Shown piece by piece: positions 35,283 through 44,942 of a stretch of DNA of 64,000 nt. The translations under genes and the position numbers were made by a program. The first letter of the stretch is position 1; each line of letters starts with the position of its first letter. This stretch comes from Rhodospirillaceae bacterium. GTDB lineage: Bacteria > Pseudomonadota > Alphaproteobacteria > UBA6615. Where the stretch lies: positions 1 through 64,000 of the forward strand of contig JABIVD010000035.1 of assembly GCA_018667335.1 (NCBI GenBank). The letters run 5' to 3'. The notes below the pieces were generated by a model that saw only the letters and a program-made list of their open reading frames with translations, did no database searches and was not told the DNA's origin.

Positions 35283-37343
35283 ATGCGGTTTGCTTGTGAC
35301 ACCGGGGGTACGTTCACCGACCTGATCGTCGAGGACGATGACGGCACGTTGTCCATGTACAAGGCGTCGACCACACCGTCTGACCCGGTACAGGGCGTGC
35401 TCGACGCGTTGACGCTCGCTGCGGCCGACCGGGATATGCCACTCGGTGATTTGCTTGCCCGTGGCGAAATGCTGATCCATGGCACCACCCACGCCATCAA
35501 CGCCATCATCACCGGGAACACCGCCCGGACGGCTTTCCTGACGACGTCGGGCCACCCGGACATTCTGGTCCTGCGCGAAGGCGGGCGTATCGAGCCCTTC
35601 AATTTTGTGGCGGCATATCCTGAACCCTATATCCCGCGCGCCCTGACATTCGAGGTGCCTGAGCGTGTGAACAGTGCAGGTGCGGCCCACACACCGCTCG
35701 AAGAAGCCGCGACGGTGGAAATAATAGGCAAGCTGAAGCAGAACGGTGTTGAGGCCGTGGCCGTGTGTTTCCTGTGGTCGATCTCCAACCCGGCGCACGA
35801 ACTGCGCGTGGGTGAATTGCTGGAAGAGCATCTGCCGGGCGTGCCTTACACGCTGTCCCATCAGATCAACCCGGCCCTGCGCGAGTATCGCCGCGCGTCG
35901 GCAACGGCGATCGACGCTTCGCTCAAGCCGCTCATGGGCAAGTATCTCGGCGGGCTGACCGAACGGCTCACGGCAGCCGGATTTGCGGGGCGCACCTTGG
36001 TGCTGACCTCGCAGGGCGGCATGCTGGATGCGACCGACCTGGCTCAAAAACCCATCCACGCGATCAATTCCGGCCCCTCCATGGCGCCGATCGCGGGCCG
36101 GAACTACGCGGACATCGATGCCGCTTCGTCGAACGTCATCATCGCCGACACGGGCGGGACGACCTACGACGTCAGCCTGGTGCGTGATGGGCGTATCCCG
36201 CTGACCAAGGAAACCTGGATCGGACAGCCGTTTCGGGGCCACATGACCGGGTTTCCATCGATCGATATCAAGAGTGTCGGTGCGGGTGGCGGCTCCATCG
36301 CCTGGGTCGACGCGGGCGGGTTGCTGCACGTCGGGCCGCAAAGCGCGGGCGCGGTGCCCGGGCCGGTCTGTTATGGCGCGGGCGGCATGGAGCCCACGGT
36401 GACCGATGCCTGCGTCACGCTGGGCTATCTCGATCCGGGCTATTTCCTCGGCGGGACCATGGATCTGGATGCGGCCGGCGCACGCAAGGCGGTCGAAGAC
36501 CATGTGGCCACGCCGCTCGGTCTGTCGGTCGAGGAAGCGGCGGCATCCATCCTCAGCGTCGCGACGGAGAATATGGTCCAGGCGATCTCGGACATCACCG
36601 TTGATCAGGGGATCGATCCGGCGGACGCGGTCCTGATTGGCGGCGGCGGCGCGGCCGGGCTGAATTCCATCTACATCGCGCGGCGGCTGGGTTGCCCCAC
36701 GCTGCTCATTCCGGAAACCGGCGCGGGATTGAGTGCCGCCGGGGCGTTGATGACCGATCTGACCAACGAGTATCGCGCGACCTTCTTCACCACCTCGGAT
36801 GCGTTCGACCGGGACGGGGTCAATCGCACCCTCGATGGATTGCGCGCAGAGGCACAGGCCTTCATCGACGGCCCGGGATCGAACGCGGTGTCGTCTCAAA
36901 TCGAATTCGTGGTCGAGGCCCGCTATGCCTCCCAGGTCTGGGAGATCGAGGTGCCGCTTCCGATTGACCAGTTCAGCACCGACGACGAGCTCGGGGCGCT
37001 GAACGAGGCGTTCCACGCGATGCATGAGCGGATCTTCGCGATCCGCGACCCGGGCTCGGTCATTGAGTATGTCGGTTGGACCGTGACCGCACGCTGCGGC
37101 TTGCGCGATGGCGGTCCCGGCAGGCTCGGCGTTGGCAAGGGGCATGAGGTCTCGGGCACCCGCAGGGTGTATTTCGCTGGCGACGGGGCGGTCGATGCAG
37201 TGGTGCATGATTTCGAGACGATGGCGGCGGGCCAGCAGTTTCAGGGCCCTGCGATTATCGAATCACCGTTTACGACGGTCATCGCCGATGGTGCGACCAG
37301 TTTCGAACGGACAGCGTCCGGCAGCCTCTTGATGCGGCCCTAG
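35283..37343 (+). CDS. hyuA: Hydantoinase/oxoprolinase A-type subunit (HyuA)
   Basis: A 686-residue ATP-dependent amidohydrolase subunit. The ASKHA-like ATP fold starts with MRFACDTGGTFTDLIVEDDDGTLSMYKASTTPSDP; further motifs are HGTTHAINAIITGNTARTAFLTTSGHPDIL, SNVIIADTGGTTYDVSLVRDG, VGAGGGSIAWVDAGGLLHVGPQSAGAVPGPVCYGAGG and LIGGGGAAGLNSIYIARRLG. The family (hydantoinase, oxoprolinase, acetone or acetophenone carboxylase) cleaves or carboxylates cyclic amides or ketones at ATP cost. A TTG immediately precedes the ATG at 35283; the AAGGAAGAG ribosome site suits the ATG. HyuB follows after 11 nt. Confidence 0.95.
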   Translation: MRFACDTGGTFTDLIVEDDDGTLSMYKASTTPSDPVQGVLDALTLAAADRDMPLGDLLARGEMLIHGTTHAINAIITGNTARTAFLTTSGHPDILVLREGGRIEPFNFVAAYPEPYIPRALTFEVPERVNSAGAAHTPLEEAATVEIIGKLKQNGVEAVAVCFLWSISNPAHELRVGELLEEHLPGVPYTLSHQINPALREYRRASATAIDASLKPLMGKYLGGLTERLTAAGFAGRTLVLTSQGGMLDATDLAQKPIHAINSGPSMAPIAGRNYADIDAASSNVIIADTGGTTYDVSLVRDGRIPLTKETWIGQPFRGHMTGFPSIDIKSVGAGGGSIAWVDAGGLLHVGPQSAGAVPGPVCYGAGGMEPTVTDACVTLGYLDPGYFLGGTMDLDAAGARKAVEDHVATPLGLSVEEAAASILSVATENMVQAISDITVDQGIDPADAVLIGGGGAAGLNSIYIARRLGCPTLLIPETGAGLSAAGALMTDLTNEYRATFFTTSDAFDRDGVNRTLDGLRAEAQAFIDGPGSNAVSSQIEFVVEARYASQVWEIEVPLPIDQFSTDDELGALNEAFHAMHERIFAIRDPGSVIEYVGWTVTARCGLRDGGPGRLGVGKGHEVSGTRRVYFAGDGAVDAVVHDFETMAAGQQFQGPAIIESPFTTVIADGATSFERTASGSLLMRP

Positions 37344-37354
37344 GGAAGAGCGCA

Positions 37355-39112
37355 ATGACAGACAAACAACTCGACGGCGCGCAACTCGCCATTCTGGCCA
37401 ACCGGTTCGAGGGGATATCCTCGAAGATGGGCAACACCCTGCTGCGCACCGGGAGATCCGGCGTGCTCAACCGGGCCAAGGACTTCTCCTGCTGCATTTT
37501 GACGGCGGATTGCGATCTGCTGGCGGTGGCCGAGAGCCTCCCGATCCATGTTCTCTCGGGCCCGGATATCATGGCGCAGTCCATGAAGGAGTTTCATCCG
37601 GAGCTGAAGAAGGGCGACGCTTTCCTGCACAACTCGCCCTATCACGGCTGCTCGCACCCGGCCGACCACACGATCATCATGCCGGTGATCGACGATGACG
37701 GGGTCCACCATTTCACGGTGCTGGCCAAGGCGCATCAGGCCGATATCGGCAATTCGATCCCCACCACCTACCACGGCACCGCCCGCGACGTTTACGAGGA
37801 GGGCGCGCTGATCTTCCCGGCCGTCCAGGTGCTCAGGAACTATGAGACCATCGAGGACATCGTGCGAATGTGCCAGCTGCGCATTCGCGTGCCGGAACAG
37901 TGGCATGGTGATTTCCTGGCGATGCTCGGCTCTGCGTTGATCGGCGAGCGCGAGCTGCTGGCGCTGGGCAAGGAAATGGGCTGGGACACGCTGCACGCCT
38001 TCACTGGCCAGTGGTTTGAATACTCCGAGAAACGCATGGCCGACGCCATCGGTGATGTCCCGAAGGGACAGGCCTCGGCCCAGTCGACCCATGACGCGAT
38101 ACCCGGGACACCGGACGAAGGCATCACCGTCACATCGAATGTCACCGTCGATCCCGACGCGGGGCGGATCACGGTTGATCTGCGTGACAACGCGGACCAG
38201 ATGAACTGCGGCCTCAATGTCTCGGAATCCTGCACCCGGACGGCGGCCTATATCGGCGTGTTCAACTCGATCGACCATACAGTGCCGAAAAATGCCGGAT
38301 CTCTGCGCCGGATCGAGCTCCATCTGAAGGACGCGGGGGTGGTTGGCATCCCGCAACATCCCATCAGCTGCTCGGCCTCGACGACCAACCTGGCGGACCG
38401 CATCGTGTCGGCGACCCAGCGCGCGATGGCTGAAATGGGTGACGGGTTCGGCATGGGCGAGGTGGGCTGTTTCTGTCCCCCCTCGACGGCAGTGGTTTCG
38501 GGAACGGACCCGCGCAATGGCAAACCCTATGTGAACCAGTTGTTCCTCGGGCACACTGCGGGTGCCGGCGCACCCCATCAGGACGCCTGGCTCACCATGC
38601 TGCATGTCGGCAATGGCGGCATGTGCTTCATTGATTCTGTTGAGCTCGACGAGGTCTATACGCCGATCCATGTCCACACCCGTCGCCTGATCCCCGACAG
38701 CGAGGGGGCCGGCCGTCATCGCGGTGCACCCGGGATCGAGGTCGAGTACGGCCCCGTCGATTGCCGTATGGAGGCGGGTTTCGTGCATGATGGGAATATT
38801 CATGTGCCTCAGGGCGCACGTGCCGGATTGCCCGCCGCACGGTCCAACCAGTTCAGGGCGACCCGCAACAGGGAACGCGAAACCCTCGAACAATGCTCGA
38901 TCGTCTGGATCGAGGACGGAGAGACCCTGATCTCGATCGCACAGGGCGGCGGCGGGTATGGTGATCCCCGGACCCGCGATCCCGATCGGGTGCTGCATGA
39001 TGTGCGCGAGGGAATTGTCAGCCAGGTGCGGGCGGAAGAGGTTTATGGCGTGGCCATCGCGGACGACATGTCCGTCGATTCCGCGCGAACAACGGAACTA
39101 CGATCGGCATAG
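37355..39112 (+). CDS. hyuB: Hydantoinase/oxoprolinase B-type subunit (HyuB)
   Basis: A 585-residue partner of HyuA. Family sequences are LANRFEGISSKMGNTLLRTGRSGVLNRAKDFSCCILTADCDLLAVAESLPIHVLSG, FLHNSPYHGCSHPADHTIIMPVID, and the C-terminal GGMCFIDSVELDEVYTPIHVHTRRLIPDSEGAGRHRGAPG with QGGGGYGDPRTRDPDRVLHDVREGIVS. It normally supplies metal sites for the reaction. Start 37355 is preceded by AGGGAAGAG. The neighbours downstream (SDR, MFS carrier) read the same way within about 40 nt and likely belong to the same operon. The substrate may be a hydantoin, oxoproline-like lactam or aromatic ketone. Confidence 0.95.
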   Translation: MTDKQLDGAQLAILANRFEGISSKMGNTLLRTGRSGVLNRAKDFSCCILTADCDLLAVAESLPIHVLSGPDIMAQSMKEFHPELKKGDAFLHNSPYHGCSHPADHTIIMPVIDDDGVHHFTVLAKAHQADIGNSIPTTYHGTARDVYEEGALIFPAVQVLRNYETIEDIVRMCQLRIRVPEQWHGDFLAMLGSALIGERELLALGKEMGWDTLHAFTGQWFEYSEKRMADAIGDVPKGQASAQSTHDAIPGTPDEGITVTSNVTVDPDAGRITVDLRDNADQMNCGLNVSESCTRTAAYIGVFNSIDHTVPKNAGSLRRIELHLKDAGVVGIPQHPISCSASTTNLADRIVSATQRAMAEMGDGFGMGEVGCFCPPSTAVVSGTDPRNGKPYVNQLFLGHTAGAGAPHQDAWLTMLHVGNGGMCFIDSVELDEVYTPIHVHTRRLIPDSEGAGRHRGAPGIEVEYGPVDCRMEAGFVHDGNIHVPQGARAGLPAARSNQFRATRNRERETLEQCSIVWIEDGETLISIAQGGGGYGDPRTRDPDRVLHDVREGIVSQVRAEEVYGVAIADDMSVDSARTTELRSA

Positions 39113-39149
39113 CGGCCGATCGCGATATCTGGAAAAAAGGAGAGTATTC

Positions 39150-39911
39150 ATGAGGTTAAAAGACAAGGTGGCAATCGTCACGGGCGGTTCGGTCGGCATC
39201 GGCGCGGCAATCGCCAAGCGTTACGCGTCAGAAGGTGCGACCGTTGCGACGGTCTACAAGAGCAATGATGACGGTGCGAATGCCATCATCAAGGAGATCA
39301 CGGACGCCGGCGGCAAGGGCAAGGCGTTCAAGTCCGACGTGTCCGACGTCGTGAGAATTGAGCAGCTCGTCAAGGACGTGATTGCCGAATTCGGCCGGGT
39401 CGACATCCTCGTCAACAACGCGGGTGTATTCCGCACCGTACCGGTGATGGAAACGACCGAGGAAATCTGGGACGAGCAGCTCGACCTCAACCTCAAGGGC
39501 TACTTCTTCATGGTGAAGAACCTCGTGCCGCATTTCCGCGAAAATGGTGGCGGCAAGGTGGTCAACATCTCGTCGATCGCGGGCACCGGCGCGTTCCCGA
39601 ACTGCCCGGGCTACTGCGCCTCCAAGGGCGGGGTCGTGAACATGACCCGCGCGCTCGCCGCCGAACTCGGCAAGGAGAAGATCAACGTCAACTCGATCGC
39701 GCCCGGGAACGTCGCGACGCCGCTGAATGCGCATCTGCGCGGACCCGGCAACGAGGAATATATGGAGTTGATGAAGACCTTCACGCCGACGGGTATTGAT
39801 TTCATCGATCCCGACGACATGACGGGGACGGCCGTGTTCCTTGCGACTGAGGATTCACGGATGATCCATGGCGAGACAATCATCGTCGATGCGGGCTGGT
39901 CGGTCTGGTAG
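39150..39911 (+). CDS. SDR-family oxidoreductase
   Basis: A 253-residue classical SDR: TGGSVGIGAAIAKRYASEGATVATVYKSND, NNAGVFRTVPVME, catalytic Ser in VVNISSIAGTG, Tyr-x-x-x-Lys as YCASK, and C-terminal IHGETIIVDAGWSVW. The start at 39150 is preceded by GGAGAG. It sits 37 nt after hyuB and 10 nt before the MFS gene's likely start. Its job beside HyuAB may be to oxidise or reduce a ketone or alcohol that the hydantoinase-type complex uses; this is inference. Confidence 0.94.
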   Translation: MRLKDKVAIVTGGSVGIGAAIAKRYASEGATVATVYKSNDDGANAIIKEITDAGGKGKAFKSDVSDVVRIEQLVKDVIAEFGRVDILVNNAGVFRTVPVMETTEEIWDEQLDLNLKGYFFMVKNLVPHFRENGGGKVVNISSIAGTGAFPNCPGYCASKGGVVNMTRALAAELGKEKINVNSIAPGNVATPLNAHLRGPGNEEYMELMKTFTPTGIDFIDPDDMTGTAVFLATEDSRMIHGETIIVDAGWSVW

Positions 39912-39921
39912 GGAAACCACA

Positions 39922-41124
39922 TTGGTCGACCGCGAGAATGTCCATTTTCTGCTTTTGAATATCGGGCATTTTCTGACCCACCTGTTCATGCTGATTTTCG
40001 CGACCGCGGCGGCGCTGACGCTGTCGCGTGACTGGGGCATGAGCTATGGCGAGCTGATCGCGTTCGCGACCCCGGGCTTCGTCGCCTATGCAGTGTTTAC
40101 CCTGCCGGCGGGCTGGCTCGCGGATCGCTGGAGCCGGGAAGGGATGATGGCGGTCTTCTTTGTGGGTATCGGTGCCGCGTCGGCCGTCACGGCGCTCGCC
40201 GAGACGCCGGTGCAGATGGCCGTCGGCCTGTTCGCCATCGGCATGTTCGCGGCGATCTACCACCCCGTCGGGATCGCGCTCGTGATTCACGGCCGGCAGC
40301 GTACGGGTGTACCGATTGCGATCAATGGCATCTTCGGAAACCTGGGCGTAGCGGCGGCGGCCCTGATCACCGCACTCTTCATCGACCATGCGGGCTGGCG
40401 GTCAGCCTTTGTCTGGCCCGGCCTGTTTTCGATGGTGATCGGTGGTGTGTATCTGTTCGTGGTCGCCGGGCGCAGCCACGAAGGACACCAGAAGGCAAGA
40501 CCGGCTTCGGCGGGTGGGGCCGGGCAGATGTTATTCGACCGCGCGACGATGATCCGCGTGCTCGTGATCGTCTTCCTGACCTCGTCGATGGGTGGCCTGG
40601 TCTTCCAGAGCACGACCTTCACCCTGCCCAAGGTCTTCGACGAACAACTCGGCGACATCGCGGTGACGGCGTCGGACGTCGGCTGGTTCGCGTTCCTGGT
40701 GTTGGCGATCGCCGCCGTGGGGCAGCTCATCGTGGGTTATCTGGTCGACCGGGTTCCGGTCCGACGGGTGTTCATGATCGTCGCCGCGTTGCAGGCGTCC
40801 CTGTTCGCGATTATGCCCGGCCTTACGGGCTGGCAGGCGCTCATCGTGGCGATTGCGTTCATGTTCGCGGTGTTCGGCCAAATTCCGATCAACGACGTGT
40901 TGATCGGGCGGGTGACCCACACCGAATGGCGCTCGCGGGTCTTCGCGCTGCGCTACATGATCAATTTTTCGATCATCGCGTCGTCGGTGCCGCTGATAGC
41001 CTGGATCCACAGCAGCTGGGGGTTTGACACGCTGTTTGTGCTGCTCGCGGTCACCGCAGCTTGTATCTTTGCCGCCGTTTCCCTGCTGCCCGTGCTGCGT
41101 TTTGCAGCCACACCGGCGGAATAA
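39922..41124 (+). CDS. MFS transporter
   Basis: About 400 residues with 12 hydrophobic segments, for example FLLLNIGHFLTHLFMLIFATAAALTL, FVAYAVFTLPAGWLADRWSREGMMAVFFVGIGAA (with the GWLADRWSR loop-2 motif), LVFLTSSMGGLVF-like segment and LFVLLAVTAACIFAAVSLLPVLRF. The start is taken as TTG 39922 (VDRENVHFLLLNIG) after TAGGGAAAC, because an ATG at 39868 would overlap the SDR by 44 nt. It is the last gene of the hyuA-hyuB-SDR group and ends 6 nt from the convergent nitroreductase. Probable importer or exporter of the substrate of that operon. Confidence 0.9.
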   Translation: MVDRENVHFLLLNIGHFLTHLFMLIFATAAALTLSRDWGMSYGELIAFATPGFVAYAVFTLPAGWLADRWSREGMMAVFFVGIGAASAVTALAETPVQMAVGLFAIGMFAAIYHPVGIALVIHGRQRTGVPIAINGIFGNLGVAAAALITALFIDHAGWRSAFVWPGLFSMVIGGVYLFVVAGRSHEGHQKARPASAGGAGQMLFDRATMIRVLVIVFLTSSMGGLVFQSTTFTLPKVFDEQLGDIAVTASDVGWFAFLVLAIAAVGQLIVGYLVDRVPVRRVFMIVAALQASLFAIMPGLTGWQALIVAIAFMFAVFGQIPINDVLIGRVTHTEWRSRVFALRYMINFSIIASSVPLIAWIHSSWGFDTLFVLLAVTAACIFAAVSLLPVLRFAATPAE

Positions 41125-41130
41125 GGACAC

Positions 41131-41967
41131 TCAGCTCAGGTTGAAACCCTTTCTGCGCGCATAGGCGCCGAAATCGGTGCGCTGGGGCTCGGCATACTGG
41201 CGCGCCTTGTCTTCCGACCAGGTGTAGGGATCACGTGTGCCGAACCGCTCTGGATCGCGCTGTGACCCGTAGGGGCGAAGCTCGGCACGCCGGGCGTCAT
41301 AGGCCTCGATGGCGCCCTGCTGGGCATCCTCGTTGTAGCTGTCGGTGTGGACGGTCGCTGCGAGCGGCAGACGCAGGTTGACCCGCGGCTCCCGCCCCGG
41401 CCAGCCCAGGGTCATCCCGGCGACGGGAAACACCCAGTCCGGCAATCCCAGCAGTTCGTTCATCGTCTCCAGATGATCGCGAACGGTGCTGATCGGGCAG
41501 GTGCCGAGACCCGCCGCGTCGGCCGCCAGCACAAACGCGGACAAAGCGATCCCAGCGTCGACGGCGGCATTGAAGAACGCGTCCAGGTGATCATTCTCGA
41601 ACGGGTGGCCGTGGCGCGCGTGAATTTGGCGCAGGCGGCGGTTGTTCCCGCAGAAGACGAGGAAGACCGGCGCGTCCGCGATCCATTTGCTGTCGGGAAA
41701 CAGCGCGTTGATCGTGGCGCGTTTGTCTGGATCGTCCACGATGATGATGTCGCGCTGCTGCAGATCGCTTTTGGTCGGCGAACAGAGCGCGAGCGCGCAG
41801 AGATGCCGGACCAGATCGGGATCGAGCGGCGCGTCGGTGTAACTCCGACAGGATTGATGGTTTGCGATTGTTTGCCAGAGCCCGGCATCGGGCGCGTCGG
41901 GAACATTCTGCGGCGCATCGTCAAAGCGAAGTTGCAGCAGGTCGTCGATGACGGGGGCGTTGGCCAT
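41131..41967 (-). CDS. Nitroreductase-family FMN-dependent oxidoreductase
   Basis: A 278-residue protein resembling the NfsA/FRP branch. FMN-binding patterns: NHQSCRSYTDAPLDPDLVRHLCALALCSPTKSDLQQRDIIIV, the mid-helix DAFFNAAVDAGIALSAFVLAADAAGLGTCPISTVR, and FPVAGMTLGWPGREPRVNLRLPL. The C-terminal ~60 residues (YNEDAQQGAIEAYDARRAE...YARRKGFNLS) wrap the dimer in this family. It reduces quinones or nitro compounds using NAD(P)H. It follows the acyl-CoA ligase gene on the same strand by 47 nt. Physiological substrate unknown. Confidence 0.93.
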   Translation of the reverse strand: MANAPVIDDLLQLRFDDAPQNVPDAPDAGLWQTIANHQSCRSYTDAPLDPDLVRHLCALALCSPTKSDLQQRDIIIVDDPDKRATINALFPDSKWIADAPVFLVFCGNNRRLRQIHARHGHPFENDHLDAFFNAAVDAGIALSAFVLAADAAGLGTCPISTVRDHLETMNELLGLPDWVFPVAGMTLGWPGREPRVNLRLPLAATVHTDSYNEDAQQGAIEAYDARRAELRPYGSQRDPERFGTRDPYTWSEDKARQYAEPQRTDFGAYARRKGFNLS

Positions 41968-42014
41968 GGTCGTTCGTCTTTCCGTGATGTGTCGTACTGC
42001 CTGTGTTTCAGGCG

Positions 42015-43637
42015 CTACGCGGTCGGCAGCTTGTGGTCACCAAACTGCTCGCGGAGCTTGGTCTTGAGGACCTTACCCGTGGCGCCCAAGGGCAACTCGT
42101 CGATGTAGACCGTGTCGTCGGGCAGGCACCACTTGGCCAGCTTGTCGCTCAGAAATGCCGTGAGTTCGGCGTGGCTTGGAGACTTGCCGTCTGCCGGGAC
42201 CACGACCAATAACGGGCGCTCGTCCCATTTCGGGTGCGGAACGCCGATGACGGCCGCCTGGGTCACGTCGGGATGGCTCACGGCGAGGTTCTCGATCTCG
42301 ATCGAGCTGATCCACTCGCCACCCGACTTGATGACGTCTTTCGACCGGTCGGTGATTTCCATGTAGCCGTCGGGATCGATGGTGGCGACGTCTCCGGTGG
42401 CAAACCAACCGTCCGGGCTGTGGGCATCGGACTGGTCCATCTTGAAATAATTGTCGATGATCCAGGGGCCGCGGACCTGCAAATCGCCGAAGGCTTTCCC
42501 GTCATGAGGAAGCGCCTTACCGGCATCGTCGGTGATGCGCATCTCGACCCCAAACACGGGTCGGCCCTGCTTGGTCTGCTTGCGCAGGCGTGTGGCGTCG
42601 TCGGTCATCGATGGTTTTGGGATCGAGACGCTGCCGAGCGGGCTCGTTTCGGTCATGCCCCACGCATGCCGCACCTCGACGCCATAATCGTCCTGGAACT
42701 CGCGTATCATCGATTCCGGGCACGCAGACCCGCCGATCACCGTGCGTTTGAGCGCCGGTGCGCTGGAGGATGTCTCACGCCAGTGGGCGAGCAGCATGAG
42801 CCAGATCGTCGGCACGCCCGCGGCGAAGGTCACGTCTTCTTGGACCAGGAGCTCATGGATGCTCGCGCCGTCGAGTTTCGGCCCCGGAAATACCAGCTTC
42901 GCGCCGACCATGGTCGCGCCGTAGGGGATGCCCCAGGCGTTGACGTGGAACATCGGGACCACCGGCAGGATCACCTCGCTCTCGCCCATATGCAGGACAT
43001 CTGGCAACGCCGAGGCGTAGGCATGGATCATGGTCGAGCGGTGGCTGAACAACGCGCCTTTCGGATTGCCGGTCGTGCCCGACGTGTAGCAGAGCGACGA
43101 GGCGGTGTTTTCGTCGAACCGGGGCCACTCAAATTCATCGGAGTGGCTGTCGATCAGCTCCTCGTAGCAATACACATTCGCCAGGGTCGTCTCGGGCATA
43201 TGGTCGCGATCGGTCATCACGATCACGCCCTTCAGGCCGCGCAATTCATCGGCCACATTCTCGATCAAGGAAATCAGATTCAGATCAACGAAGACGAAGG
43301 CGTCTTCGGCATGGTTCATGATGTAGGCGAGTTGGCTCGCATGCAGGCGGGGGTTCAACGTGTGGGTGACCGCACCGATCCCCGAGACCGCGTAATACAC
43401 CTCGAAATGGCGGTACGTGTTCCAGGCCATGGTCGCGATCCGGTCGCCGAGCTGTACGCCCAGAGCCTGGAGCGCGTTGGCCATCTGGCGCGCCCGCTTA
43501 TGGGCGTCATGGTAGGTGTAGCGATGGATCGGGCCCTCGACCGTGCGGGTCACGATCTCGCGGTCGCCCGACGTAAAATCGGCATGCTGCAGCAGGCCGG
43601 AGATCAGCAGCTGATTGTCCATGATGCGTCCGAGCAT
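42015..43637 (-). CDS. AMP-dependent long-chain/aryl acyl-CoA ligase
   Basis: A 540-residue ANL enzyme with all main motifs: [33 protein letters not shown], the hinge [45 protein letters not shown] and the lysine region [18 protein letters not shown]. The pattern of [53 protein letters not shown] is typical of the FadD3/AlkK-type (medium to long-chain or substituted) group. Start 43637 has the strong ribosome site GGGAGGA. It lies between a nitroreductase and an alpha/beta hydrolase gene on the same strand. Confidence 0.95.
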   Translation of the reverse strand: MLGRIMDNQLLISGLLQHADFTSGDREIVTRTVEGPIHRYTYHDAHKRARQMANALQALGVQLGDRIATMAWNTYRHFEVYYAVSGIGAVTHTLNPRLHASQLAYIMNHAEDAFVFVDLNLISLIENVADELRGLKGVIVMTDRDHMPETTLANVYCYEELIDSHSDEFEWPRFDENTASSLCYTSGTTGNPKGALFSHRSTMIHAYASALPDVLHMGESEVILPVVPMFHVNAWGIPYGATMVGAKLVFPGPKLDGASIHELLVQEDVTFAAGVPTIWLMLLAHWRETSSSAPALKRTVIGGSACPESMIREFQDDYGVEVRHAWGMTETSPLGSVSIPKPSMTDDATRLRKQTKQGRPVFGVEMRITDDAGKALPHDGKAFGDLQVRGPWIIDNYFKMDQSDAHSPDGWFATGDVATIDPDGYMEITDRSKDVIKSGGEWISSIEIENLAVSHPDVTQAAVIGVPHPKWDERPLLVVVPADGKSPSHAELTAFLSDKLAKWCLPDDTVYIDELPLGATGKVLKTKLREQFGDHKLPTA

Positions 43638-43726
43638 GGACGGTCCTCCCTCATAGCCCGGTGTCGGCCACCGGTTTGAATGCGGAGTATCAACCGGCCC
43701 GCAGCGCGGCTCAAGGGCGTAGGCGT

Positions 43727-44527
43727 CTAGTGCGCCACCCGCCGCAGGAATTCGAGGCAGACCTCCGCGAAGCCGTCGGGATCTTCCATCAGCGCTACAT
43801 GGCCGGTCCCCTCCAGGATCTTGAGTTCTGATCCCGGAATCTTCGCGTGGATTTCGGCTGATAGATGCGGTGATGCGATCAAGTCGAGGTTGGAACAGGT
43901 GATGAGTGTCGGGACATTGATGGTCGGCAGGCGGTCATAGGTATCCCCGACGATGCAGGCCTCGAGCTGGCCGATCCAGCCCGCATTAACCGGCGATTTC
44001 TCGAGCAGAAACTGCCGGTGCGCGTCCATCTCCGCGACATGGGCGTCGTAGTAGGCGCTGGCGTGCAGGGCCAGCATGCTGATCTCGGCCAACGCCACGC
44101 GCTGGTCGTTCCGGGCCAGATAGAGCCGGGTTTCCTGGAATTTTTTGAGCCGCGCGCCGTTGCGCGTCCAACTGTGGTGGATACCGAGGCTGAGCACGCG
44201 CGCACGGTGATTGAGGGTCAGCTCCTGGGCGATATGCCCGCCCATGGAGAAGCCCATGACATGGGCCGCATCGATACGGAGGCTGTCGAGGAGGTGGGCT
44301 GCATCGTCGGCCATATCGGCCAGGCTGTAGCCCGGATTCGGCACGCTGGACGCCCCAACCCCGCGATTATCGAACACGATGGTGCGAAAAGACGTCGAAA
44401 AACGGGGGATTTGGCCCGCCCAGAAACCCAAATCATGCCCGGTACCGCTGACCAGCAGGAGGGGTGGTCCGTCCCCGTGGACTTCGTAGTTGATCGCGAC
44501 GCCGTCGCGCGGCGGGGTTACGGGCAT
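43727..44527 (-). CDS. Alpha/beta hydrolase
   Basis: A 266-residue hydrolase: RVGASSVPNPGYSLADMADDAAHLLDSLRIDAAHVMGFSMGGHIAQEL with the nucleophile elbow GFSMGG (Ser), acid in TCSNLDLIASPHL, and His in GTGHVALMEDPDGFAEVCLEFLRR. The N terminus MPVTPPRDGVAINYEVHGDGPPLLLVSG is a standard family opening, so the start is 44527. It resembles the 3-oxoadipate enol-lactonase/haloperoxidase (PcaD/BioH-like) group. It is followed on the same strand by the acyl-CoA ligase 89 nt downstream. Confidence 0.93.
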   Translation of the reverse strand: MPVTPPRDGVAINYEVHGDGPPLLLVSGTGHDLGFWAGQIPRFSTSFRTIVFDNRGVGASSVPNPGYSLADMADDAAHLLDSLRIDAAHVMGFSMGGHIAQELTLNHRARVLSLGIHHSWTRNGARLKKFQETRLYLARNDQRVALAEISMLALHASAYYDAHVAEMDAHRQFLLEKSPVNAGWIGQLEACIVGDTYDRLPTINVPTLITCSNLDLIASPHLSAEIHAKIPGSELKILEGTGHVALMEDPDGFAEVCLEFLRRVAH

Positions 44528-44600
44528 GGAACAAATCTCCGGCAGTATTGACCCCGGCAGAATGACCGTGCCCGGAAGACGTTTCAAGCCACCCGGTAAG

Positions 44601-44635
44601 GGAAACCGCCCCGGGCGGGGGCCCGGAGCGGTTCC
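44601..44635. other. Strong intergenic hairpin
   Basis: GGAAACCGCCCCGGGC and GCCCGGAGCGGTTCC face each other around a few G residues (44601-44635), with one bulged base and one G-U pair. Read rightwards it is followed by AAAAATCTTT, and read leftwards by GGGAAACC without a T-run. It stands between a small membrane-protein gene and the hydrolase gene, both leftward. Possible processing or termination element. Confidence 0.45.
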
Positions 44636-44695
44636 AAAAATCTTTAATCAGCCCCTTCAGTCCGGCGTGATCGCAGGACCGAAGGGGAAAGCCCT

Positions 44696-44935
44696 CTAAC
44701 CTGGATTTCTTTTGGCAAACAGCCAGAGAATAATCGCAACTGCGATCAGGCCGACGATGCCATTGTCACCAAGTGTGTCGATCAGTCCGATCAACTCGTT
44801 GACGACACCGCCGAAGAACGGCAACTCGCCAACGACGAGGACATCCAGCACGATCGCGAGCGCGATGAGCAGGAGTCCAAGTTCGGTAACCTGGCCGATC
44901 CACTTCTTAGCTTTGTCCATTATACCTTCGGGCAT
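44696..44935 (-). CDS. Small two-helix membrane protein of unknown function
   Basis: A 79-residue protein with a good ribosome site (GGGGGAAAAT, 3-4 nt spacing). It has an amphipathic N terminus (MDKAKKWIGQVTELG), one hydrophobic segment LLLIALAIVLDVLVVGELPFF, a loop GGVVNELIGLIDTLGDNGI and a second segment VGLIAVAIILWLF ending in KRNPG. No catalytic motif is visible, and I do not recognise a named family. Similar short proteins without assigned function are common in Alphaproteobacteria. The gene has a long AT-rich upstream region, unlike its neighbours, suggesting dedicated control. Confidence 0.75.
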   Translation of the reverse strand: MPEGIMDKAKKWIGQVTELGLLLIALAIVLDVLVVGELPFFGGVVNELIGLIDTLGDNGIVGLIAVAIILWLFAKRNPG

Positions 44936-44942
44936 ATTTTCC

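Noticed and set aside
35232-37208. Long leftward open frame opposite hyuA
   Set aside because: Arg/His-rich sequence typical of antisense of GC-rich coding DNA; HyuA on the other strand has full family motifs.
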